Shown one piece after another: positions 37,209 through 50,260 of a DNA stretch of 64,000 bases (positions are counted from its first letter, which is position 1; each line of letters starts with the position of its first letter). Source of the DNA: Rhizobiales bacterium TMED168 (GTDB lineage Bacteria; Pseudomonadota; Alphaproteobacteria; MED-G09); NCBI GenBank assembly GCA_002170885.2, contig NHHR02000013.1, positions 10,314 through 74,313 on the forward strand, given 5' to 3'. A model generated the notes under the pieces. That model ran no database searches, was not told where the DNA came from, and saw only the letters and a program-made list of their open reading frames with translations. Position numbers and translations under genes: made by a program.

Positions 37209-38582
37209 TTACACCGATATTTTAGCCCCTAGTCTTTTCATTAAATCTATAAAATTTGGGAAGCTTGTTTTAATAGTTGAGTAGTCATCTATTTCTATTG
37301 GCTGATTTGATACCATACCCATAACAATTGATGACATAGCCATTCGATGATCAAGATTTGTTTTTATAAAAGCACCACCTTCAGGTCCATTTGGGTCACC
37401 GGTAATAATAAGATCATCGTTGTCAATTCTAGCTTCTACACCATTTTTTGAAATAAAATCATATATACCTTGTAATCTATTACTTTCTTTAACTTTTAAT
37501 TCAGATAAACCTCGAAAAATAGAAATGCCATCTGCAACAGATGCTGCTACTGCTAATATAGGGTAATCATCAATCATGCTCGGAGCTCTTTCAGCACAAA
37601 TATCTACGGATTTTAAGCGACTTGAAACAACATCAATATCAAAAACTTTCTCACCGGCTTCCTCTCTTTCATTATAAAATCTTATTTTTGCACCCATTTC
37701 AGTTAAGGATTTAAATAAACCATTTCTAGTAGGATTATCTAAAATACTTTTAAGTGTTATGTTAGAATTTTTACATATCAACCCAGCAACTAACGGATAA
37801 GCAGCGGAAGATGGGTCACCTGGTATTGTTATATTAACTGAGTTTAATTCTTTTTGTCCTTCTAGACTAATAATGGTTTTATCACTTTTTTGTTTTAAGT
37901 CTATATTGTAACCATAACACTTTAAAAGGGTTTCTGTATGGTCACGGGTTTTCTCTCTCTCAATAACAGTTGTTACACCTGGAGTATTTAAACCTGCAAG
38001 AATTATAGCAGATTTAACTTGAGCAGAAGCTATAGGCATCTCGTAAGTAATAGGGATAGGCATATTAGAACCTTTTACAATAATTGGAAGAAATTCAGAT
38101 TTTTCCAAAATGAAATTTGCTCCAAAATCAATTAGAGGATCTACAACTCTTTTCATTGGTCTTTTCGATAAAGACTCGTCACCAGTAAGATGAACCTCGA
38201 TGGGGCATGTAGAAACTAGGCCCAGAATAAGTCTTGCTGCTGTTCCAGAATTACCAAAATCTAAAAGGGTATCAGGCTGCTTTAAACTGCCAATACCAAT
38301 TCCATTAATAATACACTCACCATTTGAGTTAAAATTAATATCGGAACCAAGTAACTTCATAGCATTTATAGTACTATGAACATCAGTACTATTAAGCAAT
38401 CCAGTTATTTTACTTTCACCAATTGCAATAGAGGACAGTATAACACACCGATGAGAGATAGATTTATCACCAGGTATAGTAATAGAACCATTTAAGTCAA
38501 AACTTTTACTTGAAAAAAGACTTAAGCTAGACATATTATTTTTTTGATCTTGATTCATTGTTAATAAAGGTTTAGCAGACAT
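37209..38582 (-). CDS. aroA: 3-phosphoshikimate 1-carboxyvinyltransferase (EPSP synthase)
   Basis: The 457-aa enzyme has the N-terminal PGDKSISHRCVILSSIA, the LDFGNSGTAARLILGLV block and the glyphosate-site region of class II-like enzymes, PMASAQVKSAIILAGLN in variant form, and SELKVKESNRL. It adds PEP to shikimate-3-phosphate. In-frame ATGs at 38558 and 38534 are alternative starts, since no clear ribosome site marks any of the three. It is first in the aroA-cmk-rpsA-ihfB series. Confidence 0.95.
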   Translation of the reverse strand: MSAKPLLTMNQDQKNNMSSLSLFSSKSFDLNGSITIPGDKSISHRCVILSSIAIGESKITGLLNSTDVHSTINAMKLLGSDINFNSNGECIINGIGIGSLKQPDTLLDFGNSGTAARLILGLVSTCPIEVHLTGDESLSKRPMKRVVDPLIDFGANFILEKSEFLPIIVKGSNMPIPITYEMPIASAQVKSAIILAGLNTPGVTTVIEREKTRDHTETLLKCYGYNIDLKQKSDKTIISLEGQKELNSVNITIPGDPSSAAYPLVAGLICKNSNITLKSILDNPTRNGLFKSLTEMGAKIRFYNEREEAGEKVFDIDVVSSRLKSVDICAERAPSMIDDYPILAVAASVADGISIFRGLSELKVKESNRLQGIYDFISKNGVEARIDNDDLIITGDPNGPEGGAFIKTNLDHRMAMSSIVMGMVSNQPIEIDDYSTIKTSFPNFIDLMKRLGAKISV

Positions 38583-38664
38583 ATTGTAAGAAAAAAACTT
38601 TTTTTGGTTTTGACACTATTGTTTCTTCATGGCAATGGAGATAAATGATTTTATAAGGATAAAA

Positions 38665-39123
38665 ATGAGTAAAGATAAATTAGGAAAAAAAAGAGTTTGC
38701 CCAACTACAGGAAAAAAATTCTATGATTTGAATAAGGATCCTGCAGTAAGCCCTTATACTGGTGAACTTTTAAATATAGTAAATATTGAAGACCAGGAGA
38801 AAGAGAAAATAGTAGAAGCTATAGCTGAAACAGAAGTAGATGAAACAGAGGTAAATAGTGCAGAAGAAAATATCGAAGAAATCGATAATGTAATTGAGAA
38901 TGATGAAGAGGAGTCAATACCAGAGATTGATGAAGAAACTATTCCGGATCTTGAAAACACAACCGATGACGAAGTTATAGAAAACGAAGCAGATGAAGAA
39001 ATTAATGAATTTGATACTGAAGATCTTGACGACCTTGAAGATGAAAATGATGATGACTTTCTAAATGATGATGATGTTACTGGTGTAATAAAAACTGTTT
39101 CAAGTGATAACGATGATAGCTAA
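38665..39123 (+). CDS. TIGR02300 family (FYDLN) protein with long acidic tail
   Basis: The first 40 residues (LGKKRVCPTTGKKFYDLNKD, SPYTGELL) are the conserved FYDLN block. The rest, about 110 residues, is almost entirely Asp and Glu with Ile and Asn, probably disordered. Function is unknown in the family. The ATG at 38665 is preferred over one at 38629 because AAGGAT precedes it and family members start just before this point. It is followed 4 nt later by tRNA-Ala, a conserved pairing in alphaproteobacteria. Confidence 0.88.
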   Translation: MSKDKLGKKRVCPTTGKKFYDLNKDPAVSPYTGELLNIVNIEDQEKEKIVEAIAETEVDETEVNSAEENIEEIDNVIENDEEESIPEIDEETIPDLENTTDDEVIENEADEEINEFDTEDLDDLEDENDDDFLNDDDVTGVIKTVSSDNDDS

Positions 39124-39127
39124 TTAT

Positions 39128-39203
<76 letters not shown>

Positions 39204-39212
39204 AATCTTAAA

Positions 39213-39284
39213 ATGAAGTTTTCAATTATACTAATAATAACAGGACTAATTTTCTGGATTGGCGTATTTATTGCCCAGAGCTAG
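39213..39284 (+). CDS. possible 23-aa membrane microprotein
   Basis: The frame begins 9 nt after the tRNA and encodes a charged start (MKF), one hydrophobic helix (SIILIITGLIFWIGVFI) and a polar end (AQS). It looks like a single-span peptide, but there is no ribosome site and the length is short enough for chance in AT-rich DNA. Confidence 0.3.
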   Translation: MKFSIILIITGLIFWIGVFIAQS

Positions 39285-39297
39285 TTTTAAATTTAAA

Positions 39298-39375
39298 TTA
39301 CCCAATATTGAAATAAATTAATGTCAAAGTAAGAGTAATTATAAAGATAATTGTAATTAGGATTATCGACTTCAA
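39298..39375 (-). CDS. possible 25-aa membrane microprotein
   Basis: A TTG-started frame lies just after the Sel1-protein stop on the same strand, encoding one hydrophobic helix (SIILITIIFIITLTLTLIYF). There is no convincing ribosome site. It may be a small subunit-like peptide at the end of the oxidase operon or chance. Confidence 0.2.
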   Translation of the reverse strand: MKSIILITIIFIITLTLTLIYFNIG

Positions 39376-39378
39376 GAT

Positions 39379-39909
39379 TTATCTTCCACATCTATACCAT
39401 TTTATAGCATCTGAAATATCTTTCCTTGTAGCTAAGCCCTCTTCAAATAATAAGTTCAGGTTATATTGGGCACCACTATGTCCTTTTGAAGCAGATTGCT
39501 TGTACCACTTCAAAGATTGGGTAAAGTTTTGATCAACCCCAATACCAAAACGATAAGCTAAACCTAAATTGTACTGAGCTTCTATACTTCCTTGCTCTGC
39601 AGATAATTTATACCAATTAAAAGCTTCTTTTTTATCTACATCTACTCCAAGCCCTACATCATACATCCTGCCCAACTGGTATTGGGCATTAATATTCCCT
39701 TGATTAGCAGATTTTCTGTACCAATATTCTGCAAGAACAAAGTCTTGATCTACAAATTCACCATTAGCATAAATTCTTGCTAAATTTAGCTGAGCATCAT
39801 CAAAACCTTCAGATGCTAAAGTCTCAATTTTACTTATAAAAGAATTCTCTGCTAATAAATTTACTGAGAAAAATATTAAAAAAATATATGAAAAGAAAAT
39901 TTTAAACAT
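39379..39909 (-). CDS. Sel1-repeat (TPR-like) exported protein
   Basis: The 176-aa protein has a signal peptide (about 1-20, ending LLAE) and four Sel1-type repeats of about 36 residues with the pattern A-x2-G-x2-AQ-x-LG-x2-Y-x2-G-x-GV (GNINAQYQLGRMYDVG, GSIEAQYNLGLAYRFG, GHSGAQYNLNLLFEEG). It probably binds proteins in the periplasm. It lies 11 nt downstream of the oxidase subunit IV gene, so it may assist oxidase assembly; that is inference only. Confidence 0.82.
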   Translation of the reverse strand: MFKIFFSYIFLIFFSVNLLAENSFISKIETLASEGFDDAQLNLARIYANGEFVDQDFVLAEYWYRKSANQGNINAQYQLGRMYDVGLGVDVDKKEAFNWYKLSAEQGSIEAQYNLGLAYRFGIGVDQNFTQSLKWYKQSASKGHSGAQYNLNLLFEEGLATRKDISDAIKWYRCGR

Positions 39910-39920
39910 GACTCTAGAGA

Positions 39921-40310
39921 CTAATGACTTTCTTCCTCAGAATGAGTTTTAGAATGCTTCTTACTATGAGGGATTTCATATACGGTTGGTGGTTTACCAG
40001 TATCAAAGAAAACTTTTCTTCCTAGTTGAGTATAATCTGATTCAAAACCCATAATACCTATAAAAACTATTATAGCAAAAGTAGGTATAAAAAGACCCAA
40101 CACTAAAGCCATTCTCTCCCAGACCATATGCATAAAAACAGCACATATAAAATATGCTTTCAAAAACATAAATAAGAGTACCAAACTCCAGCGAGTAAAG
40201 CCTTGAAAGCCTATATAATCAACTGCATAAGAAAATGCGCTTAAAACAAAAAGTAATAGCCATACCCATAAATATGTACTGATAGGATGTTCTTGTCCTT
40301 CTTCCGCCAT
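39921..40310 (-). CDS. cytochrome c oxidase subunit IV-type protein
   Basis: The 129-aa protein has three membrane helices (about 13-33, 40-62, 68-90) with the core FLKAYFICAVFMHMVWER typical of CyoD/prokaryotic COX4 subunits and a His/Ser-rich polar tail. Such subunits stabilise the oxidase. It lies 8 nt after the second subunit III gene and is last of the enzyme genes in the operon. Confidence 0.85.
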   Translation of the reverse strand: MAEEGQEHPISTYLWVWLLLFVLSAFSYAVDYIGFQGFTRWSLVLLFMFLKAYFICAVFMHMVWERMALVLGLFIPTFAIIVFIGIMGFESDYTQLGRKVFFDTGKPPTVYEIPHSKKHSKTHSEEESH

Positions 40311-40318
40311 AATTTACC

Positions 40319-41023
40319 TCACCATAAATAGAAAAATGCAAAAATGAAAACCCAGACTAAATCAACAAAATGCCAATATAGACCCATTGTTTCTACGATT
40401 TCATAACGACCTTTTTGCCATGTAAAAAAACCTCTTCTACCCGTATCATAGTCTCCGCGTTGTACTTTTCGAGCAATCAAAAATAAGAAAATGACACCAA
40501 CGGAAACATGAAAACCGTGAAAACCAGTTACCATAAAAAATATGGAGCCAAATTGCCTTGCACCAAAAGGATTTTCCCAAGGACGAATTCCTTCCTCAAT
40601 TAGTTTACTCCATTCAAAGGCTTGCATTCCAACAAATGACAAACCTAGAACTGCTGTTAAATATAAAAGTGCTGCTGCTTGTTTTCTTTTTTTCTGATAA
40701 CCACTTCTAACAGCCATAGCCATAGTTCCACTACTGGTTATCAGTATAAATGTCATAATAGCAATTAGAAGAAGAGGAACACTTACGCCGTTTACAGTAA
40801 GAGCAAAAACTTCACTAGTATTTGGCCAAGGCTCAACAGTAGACCATCTAGCTGTCATATAACCTATCAAGAAACAACTAAAAATAAATGTGTCACTCAA
40901 AAGAAATATCCACATCATTGCTTTTCCCCAAGGAACTCCTTTGAAAGCTCTTTGATCAGAGGCCCAATCAGAAACAAAACCTTCCATTCCATCCTTTAAC
41001 GGTACTTTTGATGTAGAAGTCAT
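40319..41023 (-). CDS. ctaE: cytochrome c oxidase subunit III
   Basis: The 234-aa integral membrane protein has the COX3 features: WIFLLSDTFIFSCFLIGYM near the N-terminus, EWSKLIEEGIRPWENPFG (subunit III Glu region), FFMVTGFHGFHVSVGVIFL and the C-terminal YWHFVDLVWVFIFAFFYLW. It is the more canonical of two subunit III genes in the operon. Confidence 0.92.
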   Translation of the reverse strand: MTSTSKVPLKDGMEGFVSDWASDQRAFKGVPWGKAMMWIFLLSDTFIFSCFLIGYMTARWSTVEPWPNTSEVFALTVNGVSVPLLLIAIMTFILITSSGTMAMAVRSGYQKKRKQAAALLYLTAVLGLSFVGMQAFEWSKLIEEGIRPWENPFGARQFGSIFFMVTGFHGFHVSVGVIFLFLIARKVQRGDYDTGRRGFFTWQKGRYEIVETMGLYWHFVDLVWVFIFAFFYLW

Positions 41024-41048
41024 ATCTGGTATCCTATAAAAATAATAT

Positions 41049-41669
41049 TTAAGTTAACAAAAGCATTGTAAATAACAAAAGCCAAACAACTAACAAAAAA
41101 TGCCAATAAATTGCACACAAATTCACATTAAGAGAAAAATTGGAGGACTCTTCTTCTGGGGAAAAACTTTTTACTATTACGAACAACCAAGCTATTAAAC
41201 CACCTATTAAATGTAAAATATGTAAAGCAGTTAGCAAATAGAAAAAAGCATATGAGGGATTAGTTGATACAAAATAACCAAATGATACTAATTCTCTCCA
41301 TACGAATAATTGTCCTGTAATAAATCCTAAAGTAAGAGCACCAGCTAAAAAGAGATATTCTCTAGTCCTTTTATAATTATTTTCTTTAGAGTTAATATTT
41401 GCTTTATGAAAAGCAATACTACAAAGTAAAATAGTTCCCGTATTTAACCACAAAAGGTATGGTTCTGGAAGTATTCGCCAATCTCCATAGGCCATTCTAC
41501 CAATGTAAGCAACAGAAAATAATGTAAATAAAACACCTATTACTGCCATTAATACATAGAGAGCTACGCGAGGCAATGGCATGGAAGATGATTTTCCACT
41601 ATGTTTGTTATCTATAGCAGCCTGATCAGATGTCCAAGGCTTTTGAGATAATATTCCTAAAATACTCAA
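41049..41669 (-). CDS. second cytochrome c oxidase subunit III-family protein
   Basis: The 206-aa membrane protein also belongs to the COX3 family but is shorter and more diverged: LTLGFITGQLFVWRELV, FYLLTALHILHLIGGLIAW and a C-terminal YWHFLLVVWLLLFTMLLL. Its start overlaps the ctaD stop by 4 nt, so it is translated together with subunit I. Two subunit III paralogues in one operon are seen in some proteobacterial oxidase operons; the exact division of labour is unknown. Confidence 0.85.
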   Translation of the reverse strand: MSILGILSQKPWTSDQAAIDNKHSGKSSSMPLPRVALYVLMAVIGVLFTLFSVAYIGRMAYGDWRILPEPYLLWLNTGTILLCSIAFHKANINSKENNYKRTREYLFLAGALTLGFITGQLFVWRELVSFGYFVSTNPSYAFFYLLTALHILHLIGGLIAWLFVIVKSFSPEEESSNFSLNVNLCAIYWHFLLVVWLLLFTMLLLT

Positions 41670-43444
41670 GTTTTTTCTACTCCAAGTTCTGTATAACCAT
41701 CCATTAACTTAACTTTTTCATTAGGCACATCCTGCGGTATAAAATCTTCTTCTGCGCCAGGTACACTATAGTCATAAGCCCAACGATAAACTATTGGTAA
41801 CTCTTTACCAAAATTTCCATGAACAGGCGGTTGTTCCGGAGTTTGCCACTCTAATGAAGTAGCCTTCCATGGATTTTTTTCAGCGATTTTACCATTTTTT
41901 GCACTCCAAAAAACATTAAATATAAATACTAACTGAGCAAATCCAACTGCGAGTGCAGCGATGGTAATAAAAATATTTAGATTGGCTGCCGATGAAGTAT
42001 ATAGAGCTTCAGTTTGACCCATTTCATAATATCTTCTTGGCACACCAATAAATCCTAAATAATGCATTGGGAAATATAGCAAATAAGAACCTACAAAAGT
42101 TACCCAAAAATGAAATCTGCCCATAGTTTCATGCAGCATCTTTCCTGTCATTAGTGGGTACCAATGGTAAATAGCCCCAAAAATTACTAATACTGGAGCA
42201 ATTCCCATAACCATGTGAAAATGAGCAACAACGAAGTATGTATCTGAAAGGGGTACATCAACTATGACATTACCAAGAAATAAACCCGTAAGACCTCCAT
42301 TCAAAAATGTAACAATAAATCCCAAACTAAATAGCATTGGAATAGTCAGATGTATATTCCCTTTCCACAAGGTAAGGATCCAATTGTAGACTTTTAAAGC
42401 AGTAGGGACTGCAATAATTAAAGTTGTGGTGGCAAAAAAGAAACCAAAGTATGGGTTCATACCACTTACATACATATGGTGAGCCCAAACAATAAAACTT
42501 AGGGCACCAATACCAACTATTGCCCAAACCATCATTCTAAAGCCAAAAATATTTTTTCGAGCATGAATTGATATTAAGTCAGAGACAATTCCAAAGGCTG
42601 GCAGAGCAACTATATATACTTCTGGGTGACCAAAGAACCAGAAGAGGTGTTGGAACAAAATTGGACTTCCTCCGCCGTAGCTTAAGTTTTCTCCAAACTC
42701 AACAAGAGCAGGCATGAAAAAGCTGGTCATTAGTAACTTATCGAAAAGCATCATAACGGCGCTAACGAAAAGAGCTGGAAAGGCAAATAAAGCTAAAACT
42801 GTAGCGGTAAATATACCCCATACTGTTAATGGCATTCTCATTAATGTCATTCCACGGGTTCTAGCTTGTAATATTGTGATAACATAATTAAGACCACCCA
42901 TTGTAAATCCAACAATGAATATACATAATGAGATCAACATCAAAAGTATACCGGTCTCCTGACCAGGTGTGCCTCCTAGAATTGCTTGAGGAGGGTAAAG
43001 TGTCCAACCAGCACCTGTTGGTCCACCAGGAGTAAAGAAGCTTATAAATAAAACTATAACAGCCAATAAATAAGTCCAGTAACTGATCATATTTAAATAT
43101 GGAAAGACCATATCTCTAGCTCCCACCATCAGGGGAATCATATAATTGCCAAAAGCTCCTAAAAACAATGCTGTGAGAAGGTATACAACCATTATCATCC
43201 CATGCATTGTTATAAATTGATAATAAGTTCCTTCGCTAATAATCGCCATTTCAGGAAAAGCAATTTGAATTCTCATAAACCAAGATAAGACAAGGGCAAC
43301 AAAACCTATTCCAAAAGCTGTTAAGCCATACTGAATAGCTATTAATTTTGCGTCTTGAGTAAAAACTTTTTCTGTCCACCAACTTTTTGGATGATAAAGT
43401 TCTACTTCTTCCAATTCACTCTCAGGAATTATTGAATCTGACAT
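41666..43444 (-). CDS. ctaD: cytochrome c oxidase subunit I
   Basis: This is the catalytic subunit with heme a, heme a3 and CuB. The 592-aa protein shows a heme-a ligand in ITMHGMIMVVYLL, the CuB/Tyr motif FWFFGHPEVYIVALPAFG (His-Tyr crosslink and the proton-channel Glu of A-type enzymes), HHMYVSGMNPYFGFFFATTT with the CuB histidine pair, and VVAHFHMVMG with the heme histidines. It lies 19 nt after subunit II. Confidence 0.97.
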   Translation of the reverse strand: MSDSIIPESELEEVELYHPKSWWTEKVFTQDAKLIAIQYGLTAFGIGFVALVLSWFMRIQIAFPEMAIISEGTYYQFITMHGMIMVVYLLTALFLGAFGNYMIPLMVGARDMVFPYLNMISYWTYLLAVIVLFISFFTPGGPTGAGWTLYPPQAILGGTPGQETGILLMLISLCIFIVGFTMGGLNYVITILQARTRGMTLMRMPLTVWGIFTATVLALFAFPALFVSAVMMLFDKLLMTSFFMPALVEFGENLSYGGGSPILFQHLFWFFGHPEVYIVALPAFGIVSDLISIHARKNIFGFRMMVWAIVGIGALSFIVWAHHMYVSGMNPYFGFFFATTTLIIAVPTALKVYNWILTLWKGNIHLTIPMLFSLGFIVTFLNGGLTGLFLGNVIVDVPLSDTYFVVAHFHMVMGIAPVLVIFGAIYHWYPLMTGKMLHETMGRFHFWVTFVGSYLLYFPMHYLGFIGVPRRYYEMGQTEALYTSSAANLNIFITIAALAVGFAQLVFIFNVFWSAKNGKIAEKNPWKATSLEWQTPEQPPVHGNFGKELPIVYRWAYDYSVPGAEEDFIPQDVPNEKVKLMDGYTELGVEKT

Positions 43445-43463
43445 AATATTTACCTCTTCTTAA

Positions 43464-44300
43464 TTAATTACTTTTAGTAAGTGCTAGTTTCTCATTTTTT
43501 TCCAGCATTGCTTGTTGTTGAATTTCTCCAAATGTAAGTTGTTCACTTAACCATTCTTGATAATCGCTAGCCTCATCAACTAGAACCTCACCTCGCATAG
43601 CATGGTGACCAACGCCACAGAGTTCAGCACATAGAATTTCATAATCACCAATAACAGTAGGTCTTATCCAATAGAAGGTAACCATTCCTGGCACTAAGTC
43701 CATCTTGGCTCTAAATTGAGGAACATAAAAATTATGAAGCACGTCTATAGATCTCAATAAAAATTTGACCGGTTTATCGTGTAAAAGATGAAGTGCATCA
43801 CCTTCAATTAAAATATCATCTCTACCATTGGGATCATTTTCATTCATCCCAAAGGGGTTATCAGCATTTATATTCCTTGCATCGGTTGTTCCTAGGATTC
43901 CATCTTCGCCAGGAAGTCGAAAATTCCAGTACCATTGTTGTCCCATCGCTTCTATGGGCATTGCATCTTCTGGGGGTGATACATACTCATCCCAAACTAT
44001 AAGACCAGGTGCAAGCAGTCCTGCAACACCAATAGTAGTTAAGACAGTTAAAATAACTTCAGCTTTTTTACTTTCAGGCTCATATTCTGCCCTTCTGTTT
44101 TTCTTACTTCCATATTTTATGACGCAATAAGTCATAAAAGTAAGAATTAGCACATAAACTGCACCAGTCATCCAAAAAGTTAACTCAATTGTACTGTCAA
44201 TGTTACTCCAATTAGAAGCAATTGGAGTTGAATACCATGGAGTAAAAATGTGAAAAAGAACCGACCCAACGATTAAAATTAATAGAATAATAGGTACCAT
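43464..44300 (-). CDS. ctaC: cytochrome c oxidase subunit II
   Basis: The 278-aa protein has two N-terminal membrane helices (about 1-20 and 40-65) and a periplasmic CuA domain with QQWYWNF, LHNFYVPQFRAKMDLVPG and the CuA ligands CAELCGVGHHAMRGEV. No cytochrome c domain is fused. Between WYWNF and the next strand is an insertion of roughly 30 residues rich in Asp and Asn (including NADNPFGMNENDPNGRDD), unlike mitochondrial-type subunit II. It is first in the operon and divergent from ctaB. Confidence 0.95.
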   Translation of the reverse strand: MVPIILLILIVGSVLFHIFTPWYSTPIASNWSNIDSTIELTFWMTGAVYVLILTFMTYCVIKYGSKKNRRAEYEPESKKAEVILTVLTTIGVAGLLAPGLIVWDEYVSPPEDAMPIEAMGQQWYWNFRLPGEDGILGTTDARNINADNPFGMNENDPNGRDDILIEGDALHLLHDKPVKFLLRSIDVLHNFYVPQFRAKMDLVPGMVTFYWIRPTVIGDYEILCAELCGVGHHAMRGEVLVDEASDYQEWLSEQLTFGEIQQQAMLEKNEKLALTKSN

Positions 44301-44359
44301 TTATAATCCTCATTTAAAGCTAATTTTTAACGCAGTTAGCTTTTCAAAATATTACTAAT

Positions 44360-44389
44360 ATAATATGGACACAAATTACTATTTGTCTA
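44360..44389 (-). promoter_or_regulatory. candidate promoter for the oxidase operon
   Basis: Read on the minus strand, TAGACA (44384-44389) and TATTAT (44360-44365) are 18 nt apart and point into ctaC 60 nt downstream. This is a match by eye only, in an AT-rich gap shared with ctaB. Confidence 0.35.
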
Positions 44390-44486
44390 TCTAAAGTCAA
44401 GATACACAGTGTCGCAATATTATGCTTTTAAAAGATATTTCTTTAGGGCATCTTATACTTTAATTTGGTATAAAAAATTTATTATA

Positions 44487-45347
44487 ATGAAAAATTTAAA
44501 ACTAATAGCAGATCTTTTTAAAGTGAGAATAAGCCTGACAATTATGTTATGCGCTATTTCTGGGGCTTTTATTGTTCCAAATAATAATTTGACTATGCTA
44601 GATATTTTTCTGATATCAATATCAACATTCTTAGCCTCAGCAGGGGTGAGTGCATTTAATCAATACTTTGAAAGAGATTTGGATGCATTAATGCCTAGAA
44701 CCTCTAAGCGACCTTTTGTCACAGGAGAATTAAAACCAACTATCCTTTGGCCATCATTGTTTTTAATAATTTCATTATTTGGTCTATCGATCTCTTTTAT
44801 TTTCCTAAATCCATTCTCTTGCTTTTATAATTTTCTTGGAGCATTAGTTTATGGATTATTTTACACTGTTTGGCTCAAAAGAAAAAGTATTTGGAATATA
44901 GTTATAGGTGGGCTAGCAGGAAGCTTCGCAACCCTCGCTGGTTCAGCTGCAGTTGATCCTATATTGGCACCAGAAGCAATAATTCTCTCAGTTATTTTGT
45001 TTTTATGGACGCCACCTCATTTTTGGAGCTTAGCTATAGCAATTGGAGATGATTATAGAAAAGCAAATATACCAATGCTGCCAAATTTTTTAAGTAATTC
45101 ACTAACATCCTACATTATTCTTTTTCATACGATAATTCTTGTATGTGTCATGTCACTTTTGATATTTTATAATGCAAGTATATTTTACGTAACAGCAGTA
45201 CTTCTAGGTGGAGGTTATTTCATCTGGACAAGTATTATACTAGCTGTAAAAAAATCAAAAGCTGCAGCAATGTCAAACTTCTTTGGTTCTTTTGTCCAAC
45301 TAGGTTTATTACTTTTATTAATAATCATAGATGGAATAATTATTTAA
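44487..45347 (+). CDS. ctaB: protoheme IX farnesyltransferase (heme O synthase)
   Basis: The enzyme makes heme O, the precursor of heme A for the neighbouring oxidase. The 286-aa UbiA-family membrane protein has the first Asp-rich motif NQYFERDLDALMPRTSKRP and the loop LFLWTPPHFWSLAIAIGDDYRKA, with seven or more further helices. I prefer the ATG at 44487 over a GTG at 44409, because family similarity begins at MKNLKLIADLFKVRI. It is divergent from ctaC. Confidence 0.93.
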   Translation: MKNLKLIADLFKVRISLTIMLCAISGAFIVPNNNLTMLDIFLISISTFLASAGVSAFNQYFERDLDALMPRTSKRPFVTGELKPTILWPSLFLIISLFGLSISFIFLNPFSCFYNFLGALVYGLFYTVWLKRKSIWNIVIGGLAGSFATLAGSAAVDPILAPEAIILSVILFLWTPPHFWSLAIAIGDDYRKANIPMLPNFLSNSLTSYIILFHTIILVCVMSLLIFYNASIFYVTAVLLGGGYFIWTSIILAVKKSKAAAMSNFFGSFVQLGLLLLLIIIDGIII

Positions 45348-45349
45348 GC

Positions 45350-45952
45350 TTAATTTTTGTAAGCACCATATTCAATAAGAATGTCTTGAATCTTTTTATA
45401 ATGTTTTATTTTTGCCCATTGAAGAGCGGTTCTTCCTGTAAGATCAGTATCGTCTGGGTATGCACCACCTTCAAGCAAAGCATTCACAGCTTCAAAATTC
45501 CCAAACCGTGAAGCTATAATAAGAGGTGTCTCTTTATTGGGGCCAGATCTATCTGGGTTTGCGCCAGACTTAATCAGTTCTGAAACTAAATTATAATTAT
45601 TCTTTCGTGAAGCTATTGATAAGGCTGTCCTTTTATCATCATCTCTTTGATTAACCCTTGCTCCTTTTTCTAATAGAAATTTAACCATGTCTGAACGACC
45701 TCTATCAACTGCAAGTAACAATGCCGGAACTTCGTCAAAATCAAGCTCACTAGGTGATCCACCAACTTGAATTGAATATAACAAATCTGACATTGTCCCA
45801 GATTTTACTGCTGTTACGACTAAACCCTCCTTGAAAGGGCTTTTGCTTGTTGATTGGGCTATACAATCAAAAGAAAAAAGAAAAAGAAAAAAGAAAAGAA
45901 GAAGATGTTGTTTTCTTAAAAAAATTAAAAATTTTGTAAAAATACCGACCAT
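45350..45952 (-). CDS. ankyrin-repeat exported protein
   Basis: The 200-aa protein has a hydrophobic N-terminal segment (about 12-32, signal or anchor) followed by about four ankyrin repeats with D-x-G-R-TAL-x-x-A patterns (DDKRTALSIASRKNN, NKETPLIIASRFGN, LTGRTALQWAKIKHY). It probably binds proteins in the periplasm; the target is unknown. It is convergent with ctaB, 2 nt apart, and divergent from sco. Confidence 0.85.
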   Translation of the reverse strand: MVGIFTKFLIFLRKQHLLLFFFLFLFSFDCIAQSTSKSPFKEGLVVTAVKSGTMSDLLYSIQVGGSPSELDFDEVPALLLAVDRGRSDMVKFLLEKGARVNQRDDDKRTALSIASRKNNYNLVSELIKSGANPDRSGPNKETPLIIASRFGNFEAVNALLEGGAYPDDTDLTGRTALQWAKIKHYKKIQDILIEYGAYKN

Positions 45953-46010
45953 TAGTAAAAACTATAAAACAATTATAGCAATAGATAAATAATTAATATA
46001 AAAGCAATCA

Positions 46011-50241
<4,231 letters not shown>

Positions 50242-50260
50242 TTAAAAAAATCCATCAAAC

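Noticed and set aside
38596..38640. TTGACA-like -35 before the FYDLN gene
   Set aside because: No -10 at an acceptable distance; likely chance.
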